Made by a program: the position numbers and the translations under genes. Below are positions 8,351 through 17,327 of a stretch of DNA of 64,000 bases, in pieces. The stretch's first letter is position 1. The number at the start of each line of letters is the position of its first letter. This stretch comes from Chryseobacterium sp. (GTDB lineage: Bacteria; Bacteroidota; Bacteroidia; Flavobacteriales; Weeksellaceae). Location of the stretch: assembly GCF_029240215.1 (NCBI RefSeq), contig NZ_JARBTK010000002.1, positions 186,001 to 250,000 of the forward strand, read 5' to 3'. Below the pieces are notes generated by a model. The model was not told the origin of the DNA. It saw nothing but the letters and a program-made list of their open reading frames with translations, and ran no database searches.

Positions 8351-9736
8351 TTATTCTACTTCTTCAAAGAATTTTTTTACTTTTTCCATCAGAGACTGTC
8401 CGAAAGTCAATCTTACTTTTCTCTGTTGCTGCTGAGCCGGAGTTTCATATTCCTGCACAGACTGTTGAGACATTTGAGTTTGAGATTCCATTGTAGAAAC
8501 TATTTGCTGCTCAGTTTGTTCAGCTTTTGTTTCAATCTCGATTTCAACTTCTTCTACAGCAACCGTTTTTTTATCTCTGATCTTCAAACTTTCCATCAGC
8601 AAACCGATAGACGTTGCAAATTCCGGTCCTTTAAGATACTGGTTTTTATCGTTTGCAATATATTCATTTGCGAAACCAATTCTACTATCGAATCCCGTCG
8701 TATAATTTGCCAATTGACGAAGATGTTTCAAATTTGAACCACCACCTGTCAGAACTATTCCTGCAATCAGTTTTTTCTTCTGTTCAAATGCTCCGTAAGC
8801 TTTTAATTCTGTGTTGACCATTTCCAAAATTTCCTCCACTCTTGCATTGATAATCTGTGCTAAAGTTTTTAATGAAATTTCTTTATCCGGTCTTCCGTGA
8901 AGTCCCGGAATCGTTACAAATGTGCTGTCTTTTTCCAGCTCAGGAACCGCAGAACCAAACTTAACCTTTAATTGCTCGGCGTGCTTTTCTATAATTGAAC
9001 AACCTTCTTTGATGTCTTCCGTAATAATTCCGCCTCCGTAAGGGATGACGCAAGTATGACGGATTATATTATCTTTAAAAATAGCAATATCCGTAGTTCC
9101 ACCACCGATGTCTACGATTGCTACTCCTGCTTCTTTTTCTTCTTTAGTTAAAACAGCTTCAGAAGATGCTAAAGGCTCCAAAGTAAGCGCTTCCATCTCC
9201 AAACCTGCTTCTCTTACGCATCTTGCGATGTTTCTAATGCTTCCCATTTGTCCTACGACAACATGGAAATTGGCTTCCAGACGTTTTCCGTGCATTCCGA
9301 CAGGCTCCTGAATTTCTCCTTCAGAATCAACCTTATATTCCTGCGGAAGAACGTGGATAATTTCCTCGCCCGGTAACATGACCAGCTTTTTCACCTGATC
9401 TTTCAATGCTTCGATGTCATCATCTGTGATGAATCTGTCCGGATTCTCACGCATAATGTAATCTGAATGCTGCAGTGAACGAATGTGTTTACCCGCAATA
9501 CCTACAGTTACCTTATGAATCGGAACTCCTGCGCTCGACTGTGCTTCTGCAACAGCGGCTTTGATGGAGTTGATAGTTTGTGAAATATTATTCACAATAC
9601 CCTTATGAACTCCAAGACTTTTGGCCTTACCAACACCGAGAATTTCTATTTTCCCGTGTGCATTCCTCCTTCCGACAATGGCGACAATCTTGGTTGTCCC
9701 GATGTCAAGACCTACTGAATACTCTTGATTTTCCAT
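8351..9736 (-). CDS. ftsA: Cell division protein FtsA
   Basis: The actin-like protein that tethers FtsZ to the membrane. The start MENQEYSVGLDIGTTKIVAI holds the first phosphate-binding loop. VAIVDIGGGTTDIAIF is the second, and IVLTGGGSNL is the adenosine motif. After the ATPase core (about residue 385) comes a Gln/Glu-rich linker. The last ~20 residues (RLTFGQSLMEKVKKFFEEVE) form the amphipathic membrane-targeting helix. Length 461. It lies between ftsQ and ftsZ, as in most bacteria. Confidence 0.97.
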   Translation of the reverse strand: MENQEYSVGLDIGTTKIVAIVGRRNAHGKIEILGVGKAKSLGVHKGIVNNISQTINSIKAAVAEAQSSAGVPIHKVTVGIAGKHIRSLQHSDYIMRENPDRFITDDDIEALKDQVKKLVMLPGEEIIHVLPQEYKVDSEGEIQEPVGMHGKRLEANFHVVVGQMGSIRNIARCVREAGLEMEALTLEPLASSEAVLTKEEKEAGVAIVDIGGGTTDIAIFKDNIIRHTCVIPYGGGIITEDIKEGCSIIEKHAEQLKVKFGSAVPELEKDSTFVTIPGLHGRPDKEISLKTLAQIINARVEEILEMVNTELKAYGAFEQKKKLIAGIVLTGGGSNLKHLRQLANYTTGFDSRIGFANEYIANDKNQYLKGPEFATSIGLLMESLKIRDKKTVAVEEVEIEIETKAEQTEQQIVSTMESQTQMSQQSVQEYETPAQQQQRKVRLTFGQSLMEKVKKFFEEVE

Positions 9737-9792
9737 TGTTTTATATCGATTTGATTTAATTACTTATTTAAATTAATAGGATTCCACCTATT

Positions 9793-10764
9793 TTACTCTA
9801 TTTTCACCTTTGCTTTCGTATTTGGCTTTACTGCCGATTTCTTTTCGGGAGTTTTCTTTTTCTCCTTTGGTTTGACGACAACTTTTGGCTTAGTCGATTC
9901 TTTTGGTTTTAAAGAAGATGAATTAACCTTTTTCACTGTTGGTTTCAAATTGACTTCTGCTTTTTTAACAGGAGCCACTACAACAGGAGTTTTTGCTAAA
10001 TCTTTATGCCCCGCTTTTAAAATACTGTCATTTTCTTTAAAATAAGGATTCAAAGTCGTTACAATCTGATTCTGATATTTTACAGAAACCATACTGTACT
10101 TCTGTGGGTCTTGAAACACAAGATATTTCTCAACAAACGTTTTAAAACCTTTTACTTTTAATTCAATATTATCTAAATCTCCAATCTCAACTTTATAATT
10201 TCCTTCACTCGTGAGAAGATTATAACTGTCTTTATATTTTGAAATTCCGATGAAATATTTTTTGCTGAAATCGTCTTTGTCAATTTTATCAACCAATTCT
10301 GCCAGCTTTTCATATTCGTCTCTCTTTACATCACCTGTTACCAACATACATGGATGGGAATAGGTTCTGGAAATTGGAAATTCGGTACCTTTTTCATCTA
10401 CATAAAAATCTTTCCCATTATAATTTAGCCTGAAAACCGGAACTCGCTGTTTGATGTCTAGATTCAATTTTCCATTTAAATTTAAATAAACATTAGCGCT
10501 GTCGACCGCCGGAAGTGCATTGATTTTCTTTTCCAGTTCCGGAATATTTAAATCTCCTACTTTCCCTGATGGATTTTCTTTGATGACGATTTGCTTGATA
10601 TCTTTTTCGTCAATAAAGTACACCGGAGTTTTCTCATTCATTTTTACAGAAATTTTCTCATCCGTAATCTTCTGACCACTGAATTTCTTTAACGAGAAAC
10701 TCAGCAGGAACCCAAGAATGATCACTGTGATGGCAATTTTTAAAATTCTGTATTTGTTTTTCAT
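9793..10764 (-). CDS. ftsQ: Cell division protein FtsQ/DivIB
   Basis: A single-pass inner-membrane division protein, 323 residues: a short basic N-terminus, one TM helix (about 9-25, IAITVIILGFLLSFS), then a POTRA-like region and a beta domain (AVDSANVYLNLNGKLNLDI, RVPVFRLNY). The last ~70 residues are extremely Lys/Pro/Ser/Val-rich and probably disordered. Family proteins from this class are divergent, so the assignment rests on architecture plus position directly before ftsA. An inserted GxxExxY element separates it from murC. The basic tail is longer than the E. coli equivalent. Confidence 0.9.
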   Translation of the reverse strand: MKNKYRILKIAITVIILGFLLSFSLKKFSGQKITDEKISVKMNEKTPVYFIDEKDIKQIVIKENPSGKVGDLNIPELEKKINALPAVDSANVYLNLNGKLNLDIKQRVPVFRLNYNGKDFYVDEKGTEFPISRTYSHPCMLVTGDVKRDEYEKLAELVDKIDKDDFSKKYFIGISKYKDSYNLLTSEGNYKVEIGDLDNIELKVKGFKTFVEKYLVFQDPQKYSMVSVKYQNQIVTTLNPYFKENDSILKAGHKDLAKTPVVVAPVKKAEVNLKPTVKKVNSSSLKPKESTKPKVVVKPKEKKKTPEKKSAVKPNTKAKVKIE

Positions 10765-10776
10765 TTATCTTTTTTT

Positions 10777-11402
10777 GAACACAGGGTGCACAAAGGTTTT
10801 TTATTTTTAAGTTTCACAAAGCCGCTTCGCTTATATAAGCTTACATTTTATTTTATATATCCGTTTATTACTCTTTGAATTCCGGTCTTAAAAAGTTTAG
10901 AATTAAAATTTAATAATAATCCCAATCTGTAATTTCCTAATTTCAAATAATTTAATAATTGAGCATTATCAAAATTATCTAACGCTTCCTGAGCTTTAAT
11001 CTCTATAACAACCTTATTTTCAATTAATAAATCAATTTTAAAAGCATTTTCTACTTTTAAATTTTCATATTGAATTGAAAGAAACTTCTGTCTTTCGACC
11101 AGTAATCCTCTATTTTTCAATTCATATTCAAGACATTGTTCATAAACCTTTTCATACAAACCATACCCTAAAGCTCTATGAACTTTCAATCCTGCATCAA
11201 CTACAATTGCCTATATTTCATTTTCATTCATTTGTGTGTTTTAATTTTTTTTGAACAAGAAGTTCACTAAATTTTTATAACATCTCATTCATTTGTTTCA
11301 CGAAGCCGCTTCACTTGTAAGAGAAATTTCTGCTTTTATAAGCGAAGCGGCTCTGTGAATCCTCATTCGCATTAAAAAAACATCTCTGCGCACTCTGTGT
11401 TC
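10777..11402. mobile_element. GxxExxY cassette bounded by nested inverted repeats
   Basis: The ~626-bp insert between murC and ftsQ is bounded by inverted repeats in two blocks. The outer block is GAACACAG.GTGC.CA.AG at 10777 and its complement ending at 11402. The inner block is 29 nt, with 26 matches and the shared core AGCCGCTTCGCTTATA, at 10812-10840 and its complement at 11332-11360. A third, direct-orientation copy of the inner block lies at 11295-11323. The only gene inside is a GxxExxY gene with a nonsense codon. The architecture suggests a small transposable unit, but no target-site duplication was established. Confidence 0.6.
10848..11231 (-). pseudogene. GxxExxY protein gene with early amber codon
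   Basis: GxxExxY proteins are small PD-(D/E)XK-like nuclease-family proteins found scattered in many bacteria. From the ATG at 11231 the frame reads MNENEI, then TAG (11211-11213), then AIVVDAGLKVHRALGYGLYEKVY through to a normal end at 10848. The name motif is GLYEKVY. Further family segments follow: the DLLIENKVVIEIKA nuclease-like core (Asp, Glu-x-Lys) and LLNFNSKLFKTGIQRVIN. Everything downstream of the stop is intact and full length. A TTG at 11189 could in principle restart translation. A single substitution therefore separates it from a functional gene. Confidence 0.75.
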
Positions 11403-11404
11403 AT

Positions 11405-12763
11405 TTAACTCTTTCTTAACCATTCACAAATCGGGTCATACAGTGTATCAATATTCCCTGCACCAACCGTTAGCAAAATGTCAAACTCTTTCTCTTTAAT
11501 TTTATTAAAAGCTTCAGCTAAACCGGAAACTTCTTTTTTATCTAAATTCACTTTTTCCAATAACCAATCTGAAGTAATGCCTTCAAAATTTTCCTGAAGT
11601 TCTCTTGCCGGATAAATATCGAGCAAAATCAACTCTTCAGAATTGCTTAAACTTTCAGCAAATCCATCCGCAAAATCTCTCGTTCTACTGAATAAATGTG
11701 GCTGAAAAACAACCAAAAGCTTTTTATCCGGATAAAAAGTTTTAATTGAGCCAACCACCGCATTGATTTCTGTCGGATGATGGGCGTAATCATCAATATA
11801 AATTTTACCACTCGGATAAATGTGTTTTGTATATCTTCTTTTAATTCCTTTAAAATTGGCAATGGCTTTCTTTAAAGTTTCAAAATGAACTCCAAGATTG
11901 CTTAAAATTGCCAATGCAACCGTTGCATTTTCTACATTGTGAATTCCCGGGACATCCCAGACAAAATCTTTTACAGTCTCTATCGGAGTATGAAAATCGA
12001 AGTAGATTTTATCATAATCCATACGAAGATTATCCGAGTAATAATCAGCTTCTTCGTTGACAGCATAGGTTTTATGCGCTCTTCCAATCTCAATACCTTT
12101 TCTCACAAAAAGTTGTTTATCTTCAGGAACCAGGGCTGCAAATTGTCTGAAACCTTCTTCAATTGTATTTTTATCTCCGTAAATATCCAAATGATCAGCA
12201 TCCGTAGAAGTAATCACCGCCCAATCCGGAGAAAGGTTAAGGAAACTTCTATCGTATTCATCAGCTTCCACCACAGAATACTGATTTCCGTTGTAGAGAA
12301 AATTAGATTTAAAATTTTCAGAAATCCCGCCTAAAAAACATGAAAAAGGCAAATCTGCTTCTTTGCACAAATGCGAAACTAAAGTAGATGTCGTTGTCTT
12401 TCCATGAGTTCCTGCAACTGCGATGCAATCTGTATTTTCGGTGATTAATCCTAAAACTTTTGCACGCTTTAAAACTTTAAATTGATTTTCATTAAAATAA
12501 TCTAAAATCCCAAGCTTTTTGATTGCCGGAGTGTAGATTACTAAGGTATTTTCTTTCTCAAGAGAATTGATTTTATCATCAATAATATCTTCAAAAACAA
12601 TATCAATTCCCTCACTCATCAAAGCCGTCGTCAATTTGGTGTTGGTTTTATCGTAACCCAAAACTTTCTTGCCCGAAGCATGGAAGTAACGCGCCAAAGC
12701 ACTCATTCCGATACCTCCGATTCCAACGAAGTAAAAATTTTGATATGTTTCTAAATTGTTCAT
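11405..12763 (-). CDS. murC: UDP-N-acetylmuramate--L-alanine ligase
   Basis: A cytoplasmic ATP-dependent ligase that adds L-Ala to UDP-MurNAc, the first step of stem-peptide assembly. The N-terminal Rossmann domain starts FYFVGIGGIGMSALARYF. The central ATPase P-loop is AVAGTHGKTTTSTLVSHL, followed by VVEADEYDRSFL and the Mur motif IDDYAHHPTEINA. Length 452 is typical. Its 3' end abuts the right inverted repeat of the GxxExxY element, and a DUF2007-like gene lies 17 bp upstream within the murG-murC interval. Confidence 0.97.
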   Translation of the reverse strand: MNNLETYQNFYFVGIGGIGMSALARYFHASGKKVLGYDKTNTKLTTALMSEGIDIVFEDIIDDKINSLEKENTLVIYTPAIKKLGILDYFNENQFKVLKRAKVLGLITENTDCIAVAGTHGKTTTSTLVSHLCKEADLPFSCFLGGISENFKSNFLYNGNQYSVVEADEYDRSFLNLSPDWAVITSTDADHLDIYGDKNTIEEGFRQFAALVPEDKQLFVRKGIEIGRAHKTYAVNEEADYYSDNLRMDYDKIYFDFHTPIETVKDFVWDVPGIHNVENATVALAILSNLGVHFETLKKAIANFKGIKRRYTKHIYPSGKIYIDDYAHHPTEINAVVGSIKTFYPDKKLLVVFQPHLFSRTRDFADGFAESLSNSEELILLDIYPARELQENFEGITSDWLLEKVNLDKKEVSGLAEAFNKIKEKEFDILLTVGAGNIDTLYDPICEWLRKS

Positions 12764-12780
12764 TTCTAAATTATTATTAA

Positions 12781-13428
12781 CTAAAAAAGTTTAATTCCCA
12801 TCCAGACAAAAAATGCAATCGCTGATAGAATTAAAATATTTTGACCGTGGCTTCTATCATTTCTATCAAAACCATATATTCTGTCACCGTTTGGTAAAGC
12901 TTTTTTGTAATACATTAAATAAGCTCCTATAAATATCCCTAAAAAGCCACCAAGTATTGCAGTTACATAACCAATAATTATCAGCCATGTAGGACTTGTT
13001 TCTTGCGTTGCAAGATCTTTTACTCTTTGTTTATTGATAACATTAATAAGTTCTGGATTTACTTCCTTCCCTCTTTCTTTTAAAATTTTCTGAGCTAACA
13101 AATAATCAAATTTGCTCCACTCTTCTTTCTTCATCACGATTTCCATTAATTCTTCATCAGAATAGTCAAATAAGTGATATTCTTCATCTACATTTTCGAT
13201 TGCATCATGAACTAATTTTTCTTCTAATTTTTCAGCTAGTTCAAAGTCTTCCTTATGGATTTTTAGCTCAAACTGTTTTGTATTGATATCACCTCCAAAA
13301 TTAGAATCTAACTGAGATGAATTATTTGCCAATTCGTAAGTAATATGATTCTGTTTCAGAATTTCCATTAATTCTAAAGCATCATCTTCATAAATGAATT
13401 TTCTATACGTTGAAAGTCCTTTTATCAT
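12781..13428 (-). CDS. DUF2007-like membrane protein between murG and murC
   Basis: A 215-residue protein. The first ~75 residues (RKFIYEDDALELMEILKQNH...) resemble the DUF2007 putative signal-transducing fold. A charged linker follows (DYSDEELMEIVMKKEEWSK) and then two C-terminal membrane segments (about 148-170 and 197-214). The start ATG overlaps the murG stop in a TAATG arrangement, so translation is probably coupled. Its position inside the wall-synthesis operon suggests a role at the membrane in envelope biogenesis, but no activity can be assigned. Confidence 0.75.
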   Translation of the reverse strand: MIKGLSTYRKFIYEDDALELMEILKQNHITYELANNSSQLDSNFGGDINTKQFELKIHKEDFELAEKLEEKLVHDAIENVDEEYHLFDYSDEELMEIVMKKEEWSKFDYLLAQKILKERGKEVNPELINVINKQRVKDLATQETSPTWLIIIGYVTAILGGFLGIFIGAYLMYYKKALPNGDRIYGFDRNDRSHGQNILILSAIAFFVWMGIKLF

Positions 13429-14588
13429 TACTTAATTATTTTAAATATCTCATTCACAATCTCTTTTGCCGCATTGGGTTTAGCGAAATATTTCAGATTG
13501 TCAGACATTTCTTTTCTTATACTTTCGTTTTCGCAGATTTCTGATAATGTATTCCAGAATTTTTCCTGCATTTCAGAATCTTTGACCATTTTGGCTGCTT
13601 TTTTTTCAACCAAAGTCATCGCATTTTTCGTTTGATGATCTTCCGCCGCAAATGGAAACGGAACCAACAAAACCGGTTTCTGTGCTACTGCTAATTCTGA
13701 AATGGCAATCGCTCCCGCTCTTGAAACAATCACATCAGCTGCTGAATACGCAGTTTCCATGTCTTTGATGAATTCTTTTATTTGGATTTGGCTGTTAGTT
13801 CCTGGTTGTTGGTTGTTGGAACTTCCATCAACTGACAACTGACAACTATCAACTATCTCTTTATATTCCAGTTTTCCGGTTTGCCAGATTAACTGATACC
13901 CTTTTTGTTCTAATTGATCTAAATTCTCTTTCCAGCCGTTGTTTAATGTTCTTGATCCTAAAGAACCACCGACTGATAAAATTGTGAGCTTATTTTTATC
14001 TAAACTCATTTTTTCTTTTGCCTGAGAGGTTTCCTGCATTCCTGAAATGATATTTTCACGAATCGGATTTCCCAAAAACTTTATCTTTTCAGCCGGAAAA
14101 CCTTCTACTTTCGGATAGGCTGTAAAAACTGCTTTTGCTTTTTTACTTAAAATTTTATTCGTCACTCCTGCATGTGCATTCTGCTCCTGAATAAAAATCG
14201 GAATTCCCATTTTGCTTGCTTCATATAAAGCAGGTCCGCTTGCGAAACCACCTGTTCCGACCGCAAAATCAGGAGCGAAATTTTTAATGATTCTTTTTGA
14301 TTTAGATAAACTTTTCAAAATTTTGAAAGGCAGACCTAAATTGGAAAGCAGATTTCCCCTATTTATTCCGGCGATGTCAATTCCTTCGATTTTATATCCC
14401 GCCTGTGGAACTTTTTCCATTTCCATTTTTCCGTTGGCACCAATGAACAAAAATTCTGCATCAGGAAATCTTTTCTTGATCTCATCCGCAATCGCAATCG
14501 CCGGGAAGATGTGACCTCCTGTTCCGCCGCCGGATAATAAAACGCGGATGGCTTTGGGGTTTTGGCTTTTTGCTGATTGACTGTCCAT
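13428..14588 (-). CDS. murG: Undecaprenyldiphospho-muramoylpentapeptide beta-N-acetylglucosaminyltransferase MurG
   Basis: The inner-face GT28 glycosyltransferase that converts lipid I to lipid II. Motifs are LLSGGGTGGHIFPA near residue 17, QEQNAHAGVTN, LSVGGSLGSRTLN and the UDP-GlcNAc-binding ADVIVSRAGA segment. Two oddities occur. The first ~12 residues (DSQSAKSQNPKAI) have no family function and come from repeat-like DNA. Residues ~243-268 are a Ser/Gln/Asn-rich insert encoded by a GTTGTCAGTTG-type repeat, in frame, just before the conserved EFIKDMETAYSAADV segment. Both lie outside the catalytic motifs, so the enzyme should still work. Confidence 0.95.
   Translation of the reverse strand: MDSQSAKSQNPKAIRVLLSGGGTGGHIFPAIAIADEIKKRFPDAEFLFIGANGKMEMEKVPQAGYKIEGIDIAGINRGNLLSNLGLPFKILKSLSKSKRIIKNFAPDFAVGTGGFASGPALYEASKMGIPIFIQEQNAHAGVTNKILSKKAKAVFTAYPKVEGFPAEKIKFLGNPIRENIISGMQETSQAKEKMSLDKNKLTILSVGGSLGSRTLNNGWKENLDQLEQKGYQLIWQTGKLEYKEIVDSCQLSVDGSSNNQQPGTNSQIQIKEFIKDMETAYSAADVIVSRAGAIAISELAVAQKPVLLVPFPFAAEDHQTKNAMTLVEKKAAKMVKDSEMQEKFWNTLSEICENESIRKEMSDNLKYFAKPNAAKEIVNEIFKIIK
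13788..13856. repeat. In-frame repeat element inside murG
   Basis: On the minus strand this stretch reads as alternating GTTGTCAGTTG and CCAACAACCAACAACC words around a short loop, a composition unlike the flanking codons. It adds about 23-26 residues without breaking the frame. It resembles intergenic GTTG/CAAC repeats of Flavobacteriia and is an inferred insertion. Confidence 0.55.
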
Positions 14589-14673
14589 TTTATTTAATCA
14601 AAAATTTATTCGTTTTAATTTTTTTTGATAGGATTGTATCCTATCCTTTGTTAAATCGTCCCTTTGTGACTCT

Positions 14674-15912
14674 TTAAGCTATGTCATTTATTTCTTCAAT
14701 ATTTTGTCTCTTTCCCATTCCTTCTTCATCGTAAATCTGTATTCTTGAACTTATATTCAAAATAATTCCCAACTGTAAATAGGTGACTAACATTGATGTT
14801 CCACCATAACTTATCAATGGTAATGGCTGTCCAGTTACCGGAATCAGATTGACTGCCACTGCAATATTGACCGCCAATTGTATAAAAATCATCACCCCGA
14901 GACTGAGCACGAGCAACGATCCGAAAAAAGCAGGCATTTTGCTGGCTATCATTACAATTCTGATAATCATAATGAGATACATACTGATCAGAAATGTTGC
15001 GCCGATTACGCCATATTCTTCTACAATTACTGCAAAAATAAAATCAGATGCCGACTGTGGAAGCATTTGCTTTAAAGCACTTTTCCCTGGTCCCATTCCG
15101 GTAATTCCGCCGTGAACGATGGCGGCTTTTGCCTGCATTACCTGATAGTTTTTCGCCTTTACGCTCTCATCATCTACATCTGCAGTTTTTGCTTTGCTTG
15201 ATGTAAATGTTTCGATACGGCTCATCCATGTATGAACACGGTTTCCACCAATCAGATTGGTATTTAAAGCAATGATTAAAAACAAAACTATCGCTACAAA
15301 TGAAGACGAAATAAATCCTGCAATGTATTTCCAGTGAAGCTGTCCGATAATTAAAACCACAACAGAAACCATTAAAATCATCAATGCTGTAGAACCATTA
15401 TCTTTTGCCACCAATACAAAAACCAGTAAAATAGGTCCGAAAATGTACATAATGTTCTCAATCGGAAGCCTTTCTCTTGTAATTTTCTTGGTCAAATATC
15501 TGCACAGATAAATAATCAACATCAAAAAAGCAAAAGATGAAGGTTGAAATGAAATCGGTGTTCCCGGAATTTTCAACCATCGGGAAGCACTCGCTCCGTC
15601 GATAGTCTGTCCCGTAAACATAGTGACAACCAACAAGATAATCATTAAACCGAGCAAAATACTGCTGAGTTTTCCGATGTATTCATATTTTACCGTTCCT
15701 ACCAATCTCATTATTCCCAAACCTAAGACTACAAAGAACATATGCTTAATAACGTGACCAGTTGTAGTCCCGTTATTAACAATATATTCCAGATTTGAGC
15801 TTGCAGAATATACAGGGAAAATAGAGAAAATGGAGATCACAAGAATGACCATCCAAAGCACTTTATCGCCCTTTAGAAATTCAAATCTGCTTTCTGTGTC
15901 TTGTTCGTTCAT
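14674..15912 (-). CDS. ftsW: SEDS-family lipid II glycan polymerase FtsW
   Basis: A 412-residue polytopic membrane protein of the SEDS family (FtsW/RodA/SpoVE), which polymerises lipid II at the septum with FtsI. About ten TM segments are visible. The family landmarks are the SIQ-like GASRWLKIPGTPISFQPS loop, the extracytoplasmic loop with GGITGMGPGKSALK and SASDFIFAVIVEEYG, and the C-terminal ISYGGTSMLVTYLQLGI. Position between murD and murG in the division cluster supports FtsW rather than RodA. The spacer to murD carries a TTTTGGCTATTAGC-type repeat. Confidence 0.96.
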   Translation of the reverse strand: MNEQDTESRFEFLKGDKVLWMVILVISIFSIFPVYSASSNLEYIVNNGTTTGHVIKHMFFVVLGLGIMRLVGTVKYEYIGKLSSILLGLMIILLVVTMFTGQTIDGASASRWLKIPGTPISFQPSSFAFLMLIIYLCRYLTKKITRERLPIENIMYIFGPILLVFVLVAKDNGSTALMILMVSVVVLIIGQLHWKYIAGFISSSFVAIVLFLIIALNTNLIGGNRVHTWMSRIETFTSSKAKTADVDDESVKAKNYQVMQAKAAIVHGGITGMGPGKSALKQMLPQSASDFIFAVIVEEYGVIGATFLISMYLIMIIRIVMIASKMPAFFGSLLVLSLGVMIFIQLAVNIAVAVNLIPVTGQPLPLISYGGTSMLVTYLQLGIILNISSRIQIYDEEGMGKRQNIEEINDIA

Positions 15913-15937
15913 ATCTTTTGCTTTTAGCTTTTGGCTA

Positions 15938-17272
15938 TTAGCTATTTACTTTTAAAACCTGTTCTTTAAACTGACGCCCTCTGTCTTCATAACTTTTGAA
16001 TAAATCAAAACTTGCACAACATGGGGACAGCAAAACCGTATCTCCTTTTTTTGCCAGAGATTTTGAAATCTCTACCGCTTTTGCCATGCTCGAAGTATCG
16101 TAAATAAATTCTTTTTTCTCTTTAAAAAAATCTATAATTTTTTGATTGTCAATTCCAAGGCAAACAATTGCTTTTACTTTTCTTTTAACTAAATCCTCAA
16201 TTTCTGAGTAGTCATTGCCTTTATCCTGCCCGCCAACAATCCAAACGGTCGGCGTTTTCATACTTTCCAAAGCATAATACGTTGCATTCACATTGGTTGC
16301 CTTGCTGTCGTTGATGAATTTTACTCCGTCAATTTCAGAAACAAACTCCAGTCTATGCTCAACTGCCTGAAACGTCATTAATGAATTTCTGATACTTTCA
16401 TTATTGATTTCCAATATCTTACCTGCAATTGATGCCGCTAAACTGTTGGCAACGTTGTGATTTCCCATCAAAGACAATTCTTCCAATTTCATTGAAAATT
16501 TATCTTTCAGTTTTACAATTAATTGCTCATCATCAATAAAACCTCCTTCACTCAGTTTTTCTTTGGTAGAAAAAGGAATCATTTTCGCTTTTATTTCAAA
16601 TTTTTCGAGAATATTCTTGCTCATTTCGTCATCTTTATTATAGATAAAGAAATTGTCATTTTCCTGATTTTCAGCTATTCTGAATTTTGCCAAAGCATAT
16701 TCTTCATAGTTGTAATTGTACTGATCCAAATGATCTTTCGACAGATTCAACAACAAAGAAATATACGGTCTGAAGTTCTGAATATCATCCAACTGGAAAG
16801 AGCTTACCTCCAAAACATAATATTCATGGTTTTCATCGGCAACCTGTTTTGCAAAGCTGTATCCAATATTTCCGCCCAAACCTACATTCATGCCGTCATT
16901 TTTCAGAATGTAGTAAATAAGAGACGTTGTCGTTGTTTTCCCATTACTCCCGGTGATGGCAATGATCTTGGCATTTGTAAATTCTGAAGCGAATTCTATT
17001 TCCGAAGAAATTCTGATTCCTTTCATGTGAATTTTATGAATCATATCTGCCTTTTTCGGAATTCCAGGGCTTTTTACGATCCAGTCTGCGCCTAAGATTC
17101 TTTCTTCATCGTGGTTTCCTTCTTCAAAATCAATTTCATTTTCTGTCAGAAACTGCTTGTAGTTATCCTTAATGGCTCCTTTGTCTGAAAGAAACACTTT
17201 CAAACCTTTCTTTTTAGCCAAATAAGCAGCACCACAACCGCTTTCTCCACCTCCTAAAACAACTATTTTCAT
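15938..17272 (-). CDS. murD: UDP-N-acetylmuramoyl-L-alanine--D-glutamate ligase
   Basis: Adds D-Glu to UDP-MurNAc-L-Ala in the cytoplasm. I chose the ATG at 17272, giving MKIVVLGGGESGCGAAYLAK, the usual family start. An upstream ATG at 17290 would add MHKANY from repeat-like DNA. Further features are the P-loop ITGSNGKTTTTSLIYY, LEVSSFQLDDI, the carbamylated-Lys region and FINDSKATNVNATYYAL. The length of 444 residues is normal. It lies between mraY and ftsW. Confidence 0.96.
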   Translation of the reverse strand: MKIVVLGGGESGCGAAYLAKKKGLKVFLSDKGAIKDNYKQFLTENEIDFEEGNHDEERILGADWIVKSPGIPKKADMIHKIHMKGIRISSEIEFASEFTNAKIIAITGSNGKTTTTSLIYYILKNDGMNVGLGGNIGYSFAKQVADENHEYYVLEVSSFQLDDIQNFRPYISLLLNLSKDHLDQYNYNYEEYALAKFRIAENQENDNFFIYNKDDEMSKNILEKFEIKAKMIPFSTKEKLSEGGFIDDEQLIVKLKDKFSMKLEELSLMGNHNVANSLAASIAGKILEINNESIRNSLMTFQAVEHRLEFVSEIDGVKFINDSKATNVNATYYALESMKTPTVWIVGGQDKGNDYSEIEDLVKRKVKAIVCLGIDNQKIIDFFKEKKEFIYDTSSMAKAVEISKSLAKKGDTVLLSPCCASFDLFKSYEDRGRQFKEQVLKVNS

Positions 17273-17327
17273 ATAATTTGCTTTATGCACTAGGCTTAAG
17301 CTAATCGCTTATCGCTTACTGCTAATT

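Noticed and set aside
9793..10764. Lys-rich FtsQ tail as a sign of frameshift
   Set aside because: Frame, stop and composition are consistent; basic disordered tails are plausible for this family in Flavobacteriia.
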